In this document: one piece after another, positions 7,552 through 13,806 of the stretch
How positions within the stretch are numbered: the first letter of the stretch is position 1
Layout: each line of letters opens with the position of its first letter
IMG/VR virus record: IMGVR_UViG_3300032267_001142
Location: 122,106-186,105 of that record
Source of the DNA: a virus
Strand: one strand, 5' to 3'
Length of the DNA: 64,000 nt
Notes under the pieces: generated by a model
Told to the model about the DNA's origin: nothing
What the model saw: the letters and a program-made list of their open reading frames with translations, nothing else
Databases searched by the model: none
Translations under genes and position numbers: made by a program

Positions 7552-7627
7552 CGCTGTTTAGCAAATCAAGAGATTGCGACCCGCTGAAGACGGGATGAGG
7601 TCGGCGCGATACCGACAACAGCGGCCA
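7552..7627 (+). tRNA. tRNA-Phe(GAA)
   Basis: Acceptor CGCTGTT/AACAGCG, G73, CCA. Anticodon loop CTGAAGA. D-loop ATCAAGAGA with A18 G19. T-arm GTCGG-CGCGATA-CCGAC. Confidence 0.85.
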
Positions 7628-7634
7628 TCTTAAA

Positions 7635-7805
7635 ATGAGAAAGTCTCACCTAGTCGAAAAATTGTTATCGCTCTCAATGAGCGAAGTTTTGAGTCCGAGA
7701 AATTCAAAATACGCAAAAGTAGGCGCATGGATAAGTAAACTCTCCAGCGAAGAAAAAGAAAAATTAAAGACTCTTGAGTCGAAAGACTTTAATCATCGAA
7801 TTTAA
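7635..7805 (+). CDS. Small hypothetical protein (56 aa)
   Basis: Starts eight bases after tRNA-Phe: MRKSHLVEKLLSLSMSEVLS and a Lys/Glu-rich helical tail ending in TAA six bases before tRNA-Gly. The tight fit between two tRNAs and good codon quality support it. No family recognised. Confidence 0.55.
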   Translation: MRKSHLVEKLLSLSMSEVLSPRNSKYAKVGAWISKLSSEEKEKLKTLESKDFNHRI

Positions 7806-7810
7806 GAAAT

Positions 7811-7884
7811 GTCTCATTAGCATAACAGTAATGCCTCTGCCTTCCAAGCAGAACATGTCGGGGCGGCACCGACATGGGACTCCA
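7811..7884 (+). tRNA. tRNA-Gly(UCC), copy 2
   Basis: Acceptor GTCTCAT/ATGGGAC, U73, CCA. Anticodon loop CTTCCAA. D-loop AACAGTA with A18 G19. T-loop GGCGGCA. Confidence 0.85.
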
Positions 7885-7893
7885 ATTTCAAAT

Positions 7894-7967
7894 GGGTTGC
7901 TAGCTTAAAAGTAAAGCCGTGGATTTTTACCCCACCTAACACGGAGCATTACCGTGGCGACTCTCCA
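7894..7967 (+). tRNA. tRNA-Lys(UUU)
   Basis: Acceptor GGGTTGC/GCGACTC with wobbles, U73, CCA. Anticodon loop TTTTTAC. D-loop AAAAGTA. T-arm CACGG-AGCATTA-CCGTG. Confidence 0.8.
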
Positions 7968-8015
7968 CTTCAAAGTTTTTCTGGAAACTTTTAATCCAGA
8001 CGTGTAATATACAGT

Positions 8016-8432
8016 ATGACTAAAATCTGTTATATGTGTAAGCTTCCGAAACCAGTCGAAAAGTTCGCCAAGAAGAAAGCGGCTAAAGACGGGTTGCAGA
8101 GTCGCTGCAACGAGTGTATGTCGAAAACGATGATACAAGTCTATAGGGATGACGTTTCAGCATGGAACGATAAAACTAAGTTGCAAAAAGGACGGAAAAG
8201 AGTTTGGGTTGACGAGCTTAAACAATCTGTTGGCTGTATAGTTTGTGGCGAAGAAAATCCTAGCTGTTTAGAGTTTCATCACGTAAGCGCCTCCAATAAA
8301 GAACACGACATATCACAAATGATAGTCAATAAAGCTTCCGACGAAAGGATTCGCGAAGAGATAGACAAGTGTTTGATTCTGTGTGCTAATTGCCACAGAA
8401 AAGTTCATAGAGGATACATCCTGATAGTATAA
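8016..8432 (+). CDS. HNH endonuclease
   Basis: 138 residues. It opens with a zinc knuckle (CYMCKLPKPVEKF ... CNEC), followed by CIVCGEENPSCLEFHHV and LCANCHRKVHRG, the His and Asn/His residues of the HNH site. It is short and lies between two tRNA-Lys genes. Likely a mobile nuclease. Confidence 0.8.
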   Translation: MTKICYMCKLPKPVEKFAKKKAAKDGLQSRCNECMSKTMIQVYRDDVSAWNDKTKLQKGRKRVWVDELKQSVGCIVCGEENPSCLEFHHVSASNKEHDISQMIVNKASDERIREEIDKCLILCANCHRKVHRGYILIV

Positions 8433-8435
8433 ATC

Positions 8436-8509
8436 GGACTACTAGCATAAAAGTAATGCGTTCGGCCCTTACCCGAATAAATACGGAGCGTTACCGTGGT
8501 TGTCCTCCA
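8436..8509 (+). tRNA. tRNA-Lys(CUU), copy 1, C33
   Basis: Acceptor GGACTAC/GTTGTCC with one U-U mismatch, U73, CCA. Anticodon arm TTCGG-CCCTTAC-CCGAA gives C at position 33. D-loop AAAAGTA. T-loop AGCGTTA. Confidence 0.75.
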
Positions 8510-8520
8510 TTTAACAAATT

Positions 8521-8605
8521 CGCTCTGTGATGAAATCAGAATACATGCAGGCTTTAGATACCTGTGCCGAAAGGCGTGCAAGTGCAAATCTTGTCGGAGC
8601 GACCA
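8521..8605 (+). tRNA. tRNA-Leu(UAG), class II
   Basis: Acceptor CGCTCTG/CGGAGCG, A73, CCA. Anticodon loop TTTAGAT. Variable arm hairpin GCC-GAAA-GGC. D-loop with A18 G19 (CAGA). T-loop TGCAAAT. Confidence 0.8.
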
Positions 8606-8613
8606 TTTTATAT

Positions 8614-8687
8614 TGCCCCTTAGCATAGAAGCAATGCCGTGGACTTTGAACCCACATAAGTCGGAGCGTTACCGACAGGGGCGACCA
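8614..8687 (+). tRNA. tRNA-Gln(UUG)
   Basis: Acceptor TGCCCCT/AGGGGCG with a weak U1-G72, as common in tRNA-Gln. A73, CCA. Anticodon loop CTTTGAA. D-loop AGAAGCA. T-arm GTCGG-AGCGTTA-CCGAC. Confidence 0.85.
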
Positions 8688-8895
8688 ATTAAATAACCTA
8701 CAGAATATCGCCGCGCCCTCGAAAGCACGGCTGGTCTAACCAAAAGATGCGGCATCTGGCCGCGATGATAGATAGCGGGGTAAGCTCGATAGACGGCTGA
8801 ACATACGCGTTAAGTAGGCCGGAACGTCCGTGAAATCCGAGAGTTTAATTTCATAAGGTTCTCTTCGTAAGTATCCTTTCAAAATACTTTCCGTG
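8688..8895 (+). other. Unassigned structured non-coding stretch with 18-base repeat
   Basis: No ORF or intact tRNA. It contains several short hairpins, a CTCGAAA loop resembling a Ser anticodon loop, and the second copy of the 18-base repeat at 8821-8838. It may be a decayed tRNA plus an unknown RNA element. Confidence 0.4.
8821..8838 (+). repeat. 18-base exact repeat, copy 2
   Basis: GGAACGTCCGTGAAATCC, identical to 6366-6383, lies 57 bases upstream of tRNA-Pro copy 2. Confidence 0.8.
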
Positions 8896-8969
8896 CGGTG
8901 CGTGAGTGTAAGTAACCTTCTCGCCTTGGAAGTGAGATATTGGGAGTGCGAATCTCCCCGCGCCGACCA
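8896..8969 (+). tRNA. tRNA-Pro(UGG), copy 2
   Basis: Acceptor CGGTGCG/CGCGCCG, A73, CCA. Anticodon arm CTCGC-CTTGGAA-GTGAG. T-arm GGGAG-TGCGAAT-CTCCC. The D-arm is weak but keeps AAGTA (A18 G19). Confidence 0.75.
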
Positions 8970-9030
8970 GATTCGACGTAATGGACAGCCTACCCACCAA
9001 GGGGCGCGTTTGAATAGTCCTGAAAATTTA

Positions 9031-9058
9031 TTGACGCCGCCACAAATCGGCATACACT
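9031..9058 (+). promoter_or_regulatory. Promoter before tRNA-Leu(CAA)
   Basis: TTGACG, 16-bp spacer, TACACT. Start would be about 40 bases upstream of the tRNA at 9105. Confidence 0.6.
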
Positions 9059-9104
9059 TAGGTCATAAGGAAATCATGTGAGTTTCCTCGAACAAAGTAA
9101 AAAT

Positions 9105-9180
9105 GGCCGCTTAGCCCAACAGCAGAGGCGACGAACTCAAAATCCGTAAAGCGAGAGTGCGAATCTCTCAGCGGCTACCA
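9105..9180 (+). tRNA. tRNA-Leu(CAA) with short variable loop
   Basis: Acceptor GGCCGCT/AGCGGCT, A73, CCA. Anticodon loop CTCAAAA. The variable loop is only about five bases (AAAGC), unusual for Leu. D-loop CAACAGCAGA. T-arm GAGAG-TGCGAAT-CTCTC. Confidence 0.75.
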
Positions 9181-9390
9181 TTTGCCCCTCGGAGGGATAA
9201 GTCCGAGACGAACCAACTAGACGCCGTAGTCACGTTACAATTAAGGACGTGATGGAGGCTATAAAGGTTTGATTACCAACAAAAAGATAGGGAGAATACG
9301 TCAAATATCTCAAGCCTAGTGTTGGAATAGTGCTGCGGAATCACCAGCAAGTTGAATGCATTGTTCGCGACGATGTTACTAGACCGAAAT
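9181..9390 (+). other. Unassigned non-coding stretch with hairpins
   Basis: No ORF or tRNA recognised. CTCGGA/TCCGAG and CACGT/ACGTG hairpins and a GC-rich tail suggest a structured transcript between tRNA-Leu and tRNA-Thr. Confidence 0.35.
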
Positions 9391-9458
9391 GCCCCATGTA
9401 AGCACCTAGACCTCCCTTGTAACGAGGCATGACGATTGCGATATCGTATGGGGCTCCA
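9391..9458 (+). tRNA. tRNA-Thr(UGU), reduced D-arm
   Basis: Acceptor GCCCCAT/ATGGGGC, U73, CCA. Anticodon arm CCTCC-CTTGTAA-CGAGG. T-arm ACGAT-TGCGAT-ATCGT (6-base loop, G55 C56). The D region is only 13 bases with no clear stem, so total length is 68. Confidence 0.6.
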
Positions 9459-9581
9459 TTTTTTATGCAGCGGCGTGGAACATTGACACGCGGTATATCC
9501 TAACGGTGATGCCGGAATAGAAACGATATCGTTTTACGACGATATTCGAGCCAGCCTTAACTGGTCTGCGTAAAGAATTTT

Positions 9582-9656
9582 GGTTTGTTGGGAAACCGTC
9601 AATCCGCCCGCCTGCAAAGCGGGAGATGCCACGTTGGATTCGTGGACAAACCTCCA
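9582..9656 (+). tRNA. tRNA-Cys(GCA), copy 1, variant elbow
   Basis: Perfect acceptor GGTTTGT/ACAAACC, U73 (Cys-type), CCA. Anticodon arm CCCGC-CTGCAAA-GCGGG. T-loop TTGGATT gives U55 G56; D-loop AACCGTCAA gives G18 U19, so the pairs would be G18-U55 and U19-G56. The 120 bases upstream hold no supported gene. Confidence 0.8.
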
Positions 9657-9694
9657 TTATGAATACATAGCAAAAACAAAACTGCAAAGAAGTA

Positions 9695-9922
9695 GTGTTC
9701 CACTTCAACAAAGGACACCTCGCGAATCCCAACATCCCCATGTGGGTCGTGAAAGCGAAAGGCCAGTCATACTACGTGTCCCACGTAGTCAGCAACGCGC
9801 CTTTCTCCACCAAAGAGACGCCAGAAAATGAGCACACAAAAGGCTCGCTAAAGTTCAAAAACGTCTCTATAGTGCTTGAGAACGGAGTAATCACAATCTC
9901 CCCAATCGAAGGAGGTGATTAA
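9695..9922 (+). CDS. Conserved small phage protein, GTG start
   Basis: The 75-residue product begins VFHFNKGHLANPNIPMWVVK and continues with KGQSYYVSHVVSNAPFSTKE, a pattern I recognise as a recurrent small phage protein of unknown function. In frame upstream there is a TAG and no ATG, so GTG at 9695 is the only standard start. Lies between tRNA-Cys and the suppressor tRNA. Confidence 0.65.
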   Translation: MFHFNKGHLANPNIPMWVVKAKGQSYYVSHVVSNAPFSTKETPENEHTKGSLKFKNVSIVLENGVITISPIEGGD

Positions 9923-9975
9923 AATGCGTTAGACTTAGTAAACAATTCCCCGAGGGCCGTAAAAAGCCCTCAACT

Positions 9976-10049
9976 GCTCGGCTAGCTTAATGATAAAGCA
10001 AGCCTCTCTAAAAGGTCGTATCTCGGTTTGAGTCCGAGGTCGAGCACCA
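9976..10049 (+). tRNA. Amber-suppressor-type tRNA (CUA anticodon)
   Basis: Acceptor GCTCGGC/GTCGAGC, A73, CCA. The best anticodon arm is AGCCT-CTCTAAA-AGGTC: U33, anticodon CUA, which reads UAG. D-loop AATGATA gives G18 A19 and T-loop TTTGAGT gives U55 U56, so 18-55 is canonical while 19-56 is A-U. Amino acid identity unknown. Confidence 0.65.
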
Positions 10050-10053
10050 ATTT

Positions 10054-10141
10054 GGGTTAATAGACGACTAAAGAGGTCGGCCAAGCTGTAACCTTGGTTG
10101 CTTAAATGCACATTTCGGCGCAATACCGGATTAGCCCACCA
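10054..10141 (+). tRNA. tRNA-Tyr(GUA), copy 2
   Basis: Acceptor GGGTTAA/TTAGCCC, A73, CCA. Anticodon arm CCAAG-CTGTAAC-CTTGG. Long variable arm. D-loop with A18 G19 (AAGA). T-loop CGCAATA. Confidence 0.85.
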
Positions 10142-10146
10142 TACAT

Positions 10147-10221
10147 GGCCTATTAGTGTAAAAGTAAGCACGACTGATTCTCAATCAGTAAACCTCGGAG
10201 CGTTACCGAGATAGGCTACCA
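10147..10221 (+). tRNA. tRNA-Glu(CUC)
   Basis: Acceptor GGCCTAT/ATAGGCT, A73, CCA. Anticodon arm ACTGA-TTCTCAA-TCAGT. D-loop AAAAGTAA. T-arm CTCGG-AGCGTTA-CCGAG. Confidence 0.85.
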
Positions 10222-10226
10222 ATTTT

Positions 10227-10302
10227 GTTCCTATGGTGAAATCAGAAATCATAGAGGCTTGCGAAGCCCCTGTTCCAGATGCGAGTTCTGGTAGGAACAC
10301 CA
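10227..10302 (+). tRNA. tRNA-Arg(GCG), copy 1
   Basis: Acceptor GTTCCTA/TAGGAAC, A73, CCA. Anticodon loop TTGCGAA. D-loop AATCAGAAA with A18 G19. T-arm CCAGA-TGCGAGT-TCTGG. Confidence 0.8.
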
Positions 10303-10307
10303 TTTAT

Positions 10308-10399
10308 GGCTAGTTAAGTGGTCGAGTGGCCACCTTCAATTGCTAATTGAAAGGCACCCTTAAACAAGGTGTAGCGGGCGGGACGTTAGCTAGCCGCCA
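10308..10399 (+). tRNA. tRNA-Ser(GCU)
   Basis: Acceptor GGCTAGT/GCTAGCC, G73, CCA. Anticodon arm TTCAA-TTGCTAA-TTGAA. Long variable arm (GGCACCCTTAAACAAGGTGT) shared with other Ser tRNAs here. D-loop GAGT. T-loop GGCGGGA. Confidence 0.85.
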
Positions 10400-10406
10400 T
10401 ATAATA

Positions 10407-10595
10407 ATGAACATCCTGAAATGGTTTAGGCGCTGTCAGTGCTGTAAAAAGCGAGGAGCGACCAGACGCCACCAAATGACTCAATACGCGGACGAAGAGC
10501 GCAACTTTGCGACGCTCTGCCCGCCTTGCCAAATCGGAAACGATAAGTATTGGGAGGATATGTGGGCCGAGTATCGTTCAAGTCAAGGTATCTGA
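10407..10595 (+). CDS. Small conserved phage zinc-finger-like protein
   Basis: 62 residues: MNILKWFRRCQCCKKRGAT, then YADEERNFATLCPPCQIGND, then YWEDMWAEYRSSQG. The two CxxC pairs form a zinc knuckle, and the C-terminal YW..MWAEYYSSQG-type end recurs in phage small proteins. It starts eight bases after tRNA-Ser, so it is likely transcribed with the tRNAs. Confidence 0.65.
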   Translation: MNILKWFRRCQCCKKRGATRRHQMTQYADEERNFATLCPPCQIGNDKYWEDMWAEYRSSQGI

Positions 10596-10666
10596 TTTTG
10601 CAGTGCAGAAAACCCGTTAATGGAGTCACGAGATGTTCGTCGGCAATAGAACTCCTTACTGCTTAT

Positions 10667-10742
10667 GTTCGCCTAGCTCAATAGATAGAGCACTACTTTG
10701 CGAAGGTAGAGGTTCCCGATGCAAGTTCGGGGGTGAACTCCA
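10667..10742 (+). tRNA. tRNA-Arg(GCG), copy 2
   Basis: Acceptor GTTCGCC/GGTGAAC, U73, CCA. Anticodon arm CTACT-TTGCGAA-GGTAG. D-arm GCTC-AATAGATA-GAGC with A18 G19. T-arm CCCGA-TGCAAGT-TCGGG. Confidence 0.8.
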
Positions 10743-10748
10743 TTTAAT

Positions 10749-10822
10749 CGGAGGTTGATGAAACAGTATCATATTTGGCCTACACCCAAAATTCGCAAGG
10801 GCAGCACTTGCACTTCCGACCA
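10749..10822 (+). tRNA. tRNA-Val(UAC), C33
   Basis: Acceptor CGGAGGT/ACTTCCG, A73, CCA. Anticodon arm TTTGG-CCTACAC-CCAAA places C at 33. D-loop AACAGTA. T-arm GCAAG-GGCAGCA-CTTGC. Confidence 0.75.
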
Positions 10823-10875
10823 ATTAGAGCCTTGACGCCTCTTGAAAAAAGCGTAATCTCAGGGCTGTTCTTTAC

Positions 10876-10950
10876 GCCGCCGTGGCAGAATAGATATGCG
10901 CCAGTCTCCTAAACTGGTTTATGAAAGTGCAACTCTTTCCGGCAGCACCA
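10876..10950 (+). tRNA. tRNA-Arg(CCU)
   Basis: Acceptor GCCGCCG/CGGCAGC with one C-A mismatch, A73, CCA. Anticodon arm CCAGT-CTCCTAA-ACTGG. D-loop GAATAGATA. T-arm GAAAG-TGCAACT-CTTTC. Confidence 0.8.
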
Positions 10951-11093
10951 GTTCTCTTGAAACAAGCGCCGAGAAATTGCAAAGGCACAAAGTCTTGGAG
11001 TAGGGAGAAAATTTTTCGAGTAGTAGTTTATCCTAGAAAAACAGCCCTTCACAAGAGGGCGAAGGTGAGGCATAGGAACTCCCCTCTCGACCA
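10951..11093 (+). other. Non-coding stretch ending in CTCTCG-A-CCA, possible decayed tRNA
   Basis: The 3' end looks like a tRNA terminus and a GCCCT/AGGGC hairpin is present, but no set of D, anticodon and T arms with a matching acceptor can be drawn. Confidence 0.3.
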
Positions 11094-11097
11094 TTTT

Positions 11098-11172
11098 GCC
11101 GCATAAACATAGTCAGCGATGTGCTAGTTTCGTAAACTAGATAGTAGGGTGCGTCTCCCTAATGTGGCTCCA
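11098..11172 (+). tRNA. tRNA-Thr(CGU)
   Basis: Acceptor GCCGCAT/ATGTGGC, U73, CCA. Anticodon arm CTAGT-TTCGTAA-ACTAG. D-loop AGTCAGCG with A18 G19. T-arm TAGGG-TGCGTCT-CCCTA. Confidence 0.85.
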
Positions 11173-11211
11173 TTTTGCAAAAAGAAAACTGATGCACCTA
11201 TGGTCAAAGGG

Positions 11212-11278
11212 GTGTTGTGAAAATCAGGGTGCGGCTTGCCGTGCGAAACACAGGGGTAAAAGTCCCAACTAGACCATC
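11212..11278 (+). other. tRNA-sized non-coding element, no intact tRNA
   Basis: ATGGTC and GACCAT close the stretch, and GGGG-TAAAAGT-CCC resembles a T-arm, but there is no clear anticodon arm. Probably a degenerate tRNA. Confidence 0.25.
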
Positions 11279-11283
11279 ATTTT

Positions 11284-11358
11284 GTCCCATTAGTGAAACA
11301 GATATAACAATGCGTTTCGACCGCATAATTCCGAGTGCAAATCTTGGGTGGGACACCA
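11284..11358 (+). tRNA. tRNA-Arg(UCG)
   Basis: Acceptor GTCCCAT/GTGGGAC, A73, CCA. Anticodon arm ATGCG-TTTCGAC-CGCAT. D-loop AACAGATA with A18 G19. T-arm CCGAG-TGCAAAT-CTTGG. Confidence 0.85.
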
Positions 11359-11487
11359 ATCGCTACGACCATTGCAACCAAACCCAAGTCTCACCGAGGG
11401 CGCAGCCAAGCAGGTATGGTGCAAATCTCCCTGTGCTGTGAGAGACTTGGGAAGGGTGCAAGTGCAACTCCCGCCTTGGCGTCCAAT
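11359..11487 (+). other. Structured element with 10-bp hairpin, ending TCCA
   Basis: CCCAAGTCTC (11383-11392) pairs perfectly with GAGACTTGGG (11442-11451) around an inner GC-rich domain containing TGCAAAT. Outer CGCTACG/CTTGGCG and a terminal T-CCA look tRNA-like. It might be a tRNA with an insertion in its anticodon region, or another RNA. Not resolved. Confidence 0.35.
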
Positions 11488-11495
11488 TTTTAGAT

Positions 11496-11570
11496 GGTTA
11501 CGTGAGTGTGATAGCCGCACTGAATTTTGTGAAAATTCCAGAATGGGAGCGAAACCCATACGTGACCCCA
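11496..11570 (+). tRNA. tRNA-His(GUG) with G-1 and C73
   Basis: Acceptor GTTACGT/ACGTGAC preceded by G-1 and followed by C73-CCA, the bacterial His identity pair. Anticodon arm GAATT-TTGTGAA-AATTC. D-loop TGATAGCCG with A18 G19. T-arm ATGGG-AGCGAAA-CCCAT. Confidence 0.85.
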
Positions 11571-11635
11571 TCTTTTCTTTCTCAAATTGGAGTTTAATCT
11601 TGCCGCCGCTTGAAAAGTGGGTATGATTATCGAAT

Positions 11636-11710
11636 CAGGTGATGATGTAGCACTCAGCATTCGATTCTGTGAAAATCGCCGGATACGTGGAACTCGTATG
11701 CACCTGACCA
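11636..11710 (+). tRNA. tRNA with GUG anticodon (His-type), C19-G56 elbow
   Basis: Acceptor CAGGTGA/GCACCTG with an A-G mismatch at 7-66, A73, CCA. No G-1/C73, so charging as His is uncertain. Anticodon arm CGATT-CTGTGAA-AATCG. D-loop AGCACTCA gives A18 C19 and T-loop TGGAACT gives G55 G56: 19-56 is C-G. Confidence 0.75.
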
Positions 11711-11714
11711 CTTT

Positions 11715-12269
11715 ATGAGCAACTTTAAGTTAGATAGACGGTATTGTTTTAACTGCCAGACTGATACAGAACAAATCGTGAGAGACTCGACGCACGAGCG
11801 GGACGCCTCAAATGATTATTACATCTGTCGGATGTGCCACCATCATTATTCAGGTCGCTCAGGCGAGTATGAAAAACCTTCGGCTTTCGATTTAGAATAC
11901 GAAGAGTCTCTCGCAAAGCAACTATCAACACGACCACAATACGAAAAACTCTTCAGAAGAGAGTTTAGAGCGTTAGACTCAGACTCTCAGCAATTAGCCG
12001 CAGTCACTCTTATCGACACATACAGCCATCGTGTCAACGTCCTCGCGAAGGCTTTTGAGAGTCTAGCCCTCCAGATGATTAAGTCTGGAAGCATTTCGCG
12101 TTTTCGTCGTATCGTAGGACGAGATTTCGTAATTAAACCCCTGCAAAGTTCCCCCTTTTTGAGCGAAAGAGAGCGAGCGTTAAAATCGCAACTGGCCACC
12201 CCGCCAACAGAACGGCAAGTGGAGACGAAAAGCGCATTTTTACGCTCGCTGAACGAAGAGAGTTGTTGA
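11715..12269 (+). CDS. Hypothetical protein with N-terminal zinc ribbon
   Basis: 184 residues. CFNCQTDTE near residues 11-19 and CRMCHHHYSG near 38-47 form a two-CxxC zinc ribbon; the rest is helical with no recognised family. It starts four bases after a tRNA CCA, so it is probably read from a tRNA transcript. The downstream tRNA promoter overlaps its stop. Confidence 0.6.
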   Translation: MSNFKLDRRYCFNCQTDTEQIVRDSTHERDASNDYYICRMCHHHYSGRSGEYEKPSAFDLEYEESLAKQLSTRPQYEKLFRREFRALDSDSQQLAAVTLIDTYSHRVNVLAKAFESLALQMIKSGSISRFRRIVGRDFVIKPLQSSPFLSERERALKSQLATPPTERQVETKSAFLRSLNEESC

Positions 12270-12294
12270 CTTTGGGTCAAAAAAGCCATATTCT
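12266..12294 (+). promoter_or_regulatory. Promoter of tRNA-Arg(UCU)
   Basis: TTGACT, 17-bp spacer, TATTCT, start about eight bases before the tRNA. Overlaps the upstream stop codon. Confidence 0.7.
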
Positions 12295-12302
12295 TAATTC
12301 AC

Positions 12303-12373
12303 GTCCTCGGTAATAGATACTTCTGGAGCTTCTAACTCTGAGAAACGCGGCGCGATACCGTGCGGGGACACCA
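12303..12373 (+). tRNA. tRNA-Arg(UCU)
   Basis: Acceptor GTCCTCG/CGGGGAC, A73, CCA. Anticodon arm TGGAG-CTTCTAA-CTCTG. Small D-arm GTA-ATAGA-TAC with A18 G19. T-arm CGCGG-CGCGATA-CCGTG. Confidence 0.8.
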
Positions 12374-12380
12374 CTCTAAA

Positions 12381-12782
12381 ATGAAAATCAGAACCGAAAA
12401 AGTAATCGACTGCAACGATTGGGACAAGCTGGTCAAAGAGACTTACGGCAAGCCTTACACGCTTCAACAACAGAGAGGCTGTCACGACCGAGGCTTTTTT
12501 CGCTTCACAGTTCCAGAGGAAACTGACGAAGATGACTACGCGCACGACGAGATACCGGAAGTCGTCAACGACGAAAAGATGTGCGTCAAATTCGATAAGT
12601 GGTTAGCGAGAGACCCGAAGCAGGAACTCAATGCCGAAGACGGCTCTTGCCGAAAAGAGGACTGGGCCATTGATTTGTGGTGGTCGCGCAATTTCTATCC
12701 AGCGTTTCAGGTTGTTGCTAATGATTTGCACAAACGCGGCAAAATTGAGGCGGGAGACTATACCATAGATATTAACTGGTAA
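12381..12782 (+). CDS. Hypothetical phage protein
   Basis: 133 residues from the ATG eight bases after tRNA-Arg. Acidic middle (EETDEDDYAHDE) and a C-terminal WxxDLWWSRNFYPAFQVV segment. It resembles small uncharacterised phage proteins but carries no catalytic motif. Its stop (TAATG) touches the next start. Confidence 0.6.
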   Translation: MKIRTEKVIDCNDWDKLVKETYGKPYTLQQQRGCHDRGFFRFTVPEETDEDDYAHDEIPEVVNDEKMCVKFDKWLARDPKQELNAEDGSCRKEDWAIDLWWSRNFYPAFQVVANDLHKRGKIEAGDYTIDINW

Positions 12783-12973
12783 TGACAGCCGAAGAAGAGT
12801 CCTCAATTAGAAACGCTATATCTCTGCTGCGGCGCTCATTGTGTTGTGACTACAATAACGAGACTTACATTAAAGTTTCGGAGGGTTACTTGGACTACGT
12901 TTTCAGACAGCTCAGAGCGGGACAAAAAGTTCAGCCCCACAAAGAGGCGGGTTTTGCGCTGGCAGGATTTTAG
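12782..12973 (+). CDS. Small hypothetical protein (63 aa)
   Basis: Overlaps the previous stop by one base (TAATG), so likely coupled. Helical, with YLDYVFRQLRAGQ; no family recognised. Confidence 0.5.
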   Translation: MTAEEESSIRNAISLLRRSLCCDYNNETYIKVSEGYLDYVFRQLRAGQKVQPHKEAGFALAGF

Positions 12974-12996
12974 TAATTACGGTGTTGATAGCGCGT

Positions 12997-13491
12997 CTAA
13001 TTACCATGAATAGACACAACACTACGGCACAATTTTAAGAAGTCGTCTAACGCCAAATCATTTTTAGCAACGTTTGCGTTTTTGGTAGTCAAACCCATAT
13101 TAGACAAGTCACAAGCGCCGCCTTTACTTCTTGGTACTTTATGGTCTAGTGAGTAGCTATCCGCTTTTAATAAGTCAATCTTTTCGCCTGTTAGGTAGCA
13201 GGTCGGATTTTCGCCAATAAACGCTAACGCATCCTTGAAGGAGATTGCAGGTTCCGCCTGCCCTTTCAATTTTCCGCCCATACTGAAAAATTTACCATAA
13301 AATCTTTGCAGCTTCCGTCTTAAAGGATGGGCTTTAGAATCGTACTCTTTGGCTTTCCTTAACGCGTAATCTCTAGCAGTTGGGCTAAGATAATATCGAA
13401 CACAAGCAATAGAAACCGATAGATGTTTAGCGATTTTTCTGTAACCCCAAGTTGGGTTTTGTAGTTTACAGTCAAGGACTTTTTGTTTCAT
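12997..13491 (-). CDS. HNH endonuclease with N-terminal helix-turn-helix
   Basis: 164 residues. MKQKVLDCKLQNPTWGYRKI opens an HTH-like DNA-binding segment; CYLTGEKIDLLKADSYSLDH and SKGGACDLSNMGLTTKNANVAK form the HNH core. A paralogue with the same start lies at 14314-14886, also on the minus strand. Both sit among tRNA genes, indicating duplication or repeated insertion of one mobile nuclease type. Confidence 0.8.
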   Translation of the reverse strand: MKQKVLDCKLQNPTWGYRKIAKHLSVSIACVRYYLSPTARDYALRKAKEYDSKAHPLRRKLQRFYGKFFSMGGKLKGQAEPAISFKDALAFIGENPTCYLTGEKIDLLKADSYSLDHKVPRSKGGACDLSNMGLTTKNANVAKNDLALDDFLKLCRSVVSIHGN

Positions 13492-13537
13492 GTGATTGTT
13501 TACACGTTGCTAAGAATTTTGGGAAATTTAGATACAT

Positions 13538-13629
13538 GGTTCTGTAATGTAAAGTAGCATCGCACGTCTTATAAACGTGGCGCACTTGATTGGTGCCGGG
13601 TCTCAGTGCAAGTCTGAGCAGAACTACCA
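13538..13629 (+). tRNA. tRNA-Ile(UAU) with long variable arm
   Basis: Acceptor GGTTCTG/CAGAACT, A73, CCA. Anticodon arm CACGT-CTTATAA-ACGTG gives UAU, which would read AUA without lysidine. The variable arm is long (GCAC...GTGC hairpin), unusual for Ile. D-loop AAAGTA. T-arm CTCAG-TGCAAGT-CTGAG. Confidence 0.75.
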
Positions 13630-13632
13630 TTT

Positions 13633-13708
13633 CGCTCCTTACTCCAATGCAGAGAGCGTGGTCTCAGAAACCGCGAAAGTGTCGTTGCAAGTACGACAGG
13701 AGCGACCA
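13633..13708 (+). tRNA. tRNA-Leu(CAG) with short variable loop
   Basis: Acceptor CGCTCCT/AGGAGCG, A73, CCA. Anticodon arm GTGGT-CTCAGAA-ACCGC. Variable loop about six bases. D-loop CAATGCAGA. T-arm GTCGT-TGCAAGT-ACGAC. Confidence 0.8.
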
Positions 13709-13718
13709 GAATTTAGAT

Positions 13719-13800
13719 TCCTAGTAAGGAAACGAGTGTAACCGGCGGTCTGTTAAACCGTGAAATAACGAGCTTCGTGCGACTCGAAGACTAGGAGCCA
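13719..13800 (+). tRNA. tRNA-Asn(GUU), copy 2
   Basis: Acceptor TCCTAGT/ACTAGGA, G73, CCA. Anticodon arm GCGGT-CTGTTAA-ACCGT. Variable region about 11 bases. D-loop contains GAGT (A18 G19). T-arm CTTCG-TGCGACT-CGAAG. Confidence 0.8.
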
Positions 13801-13806
13801 TTTCAA

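Noticed and set aside
11290-11711. Several open frames on both strands across tRNA genes
   Set aside because: They run through well-formed tRNAs and have no start signals or family text.
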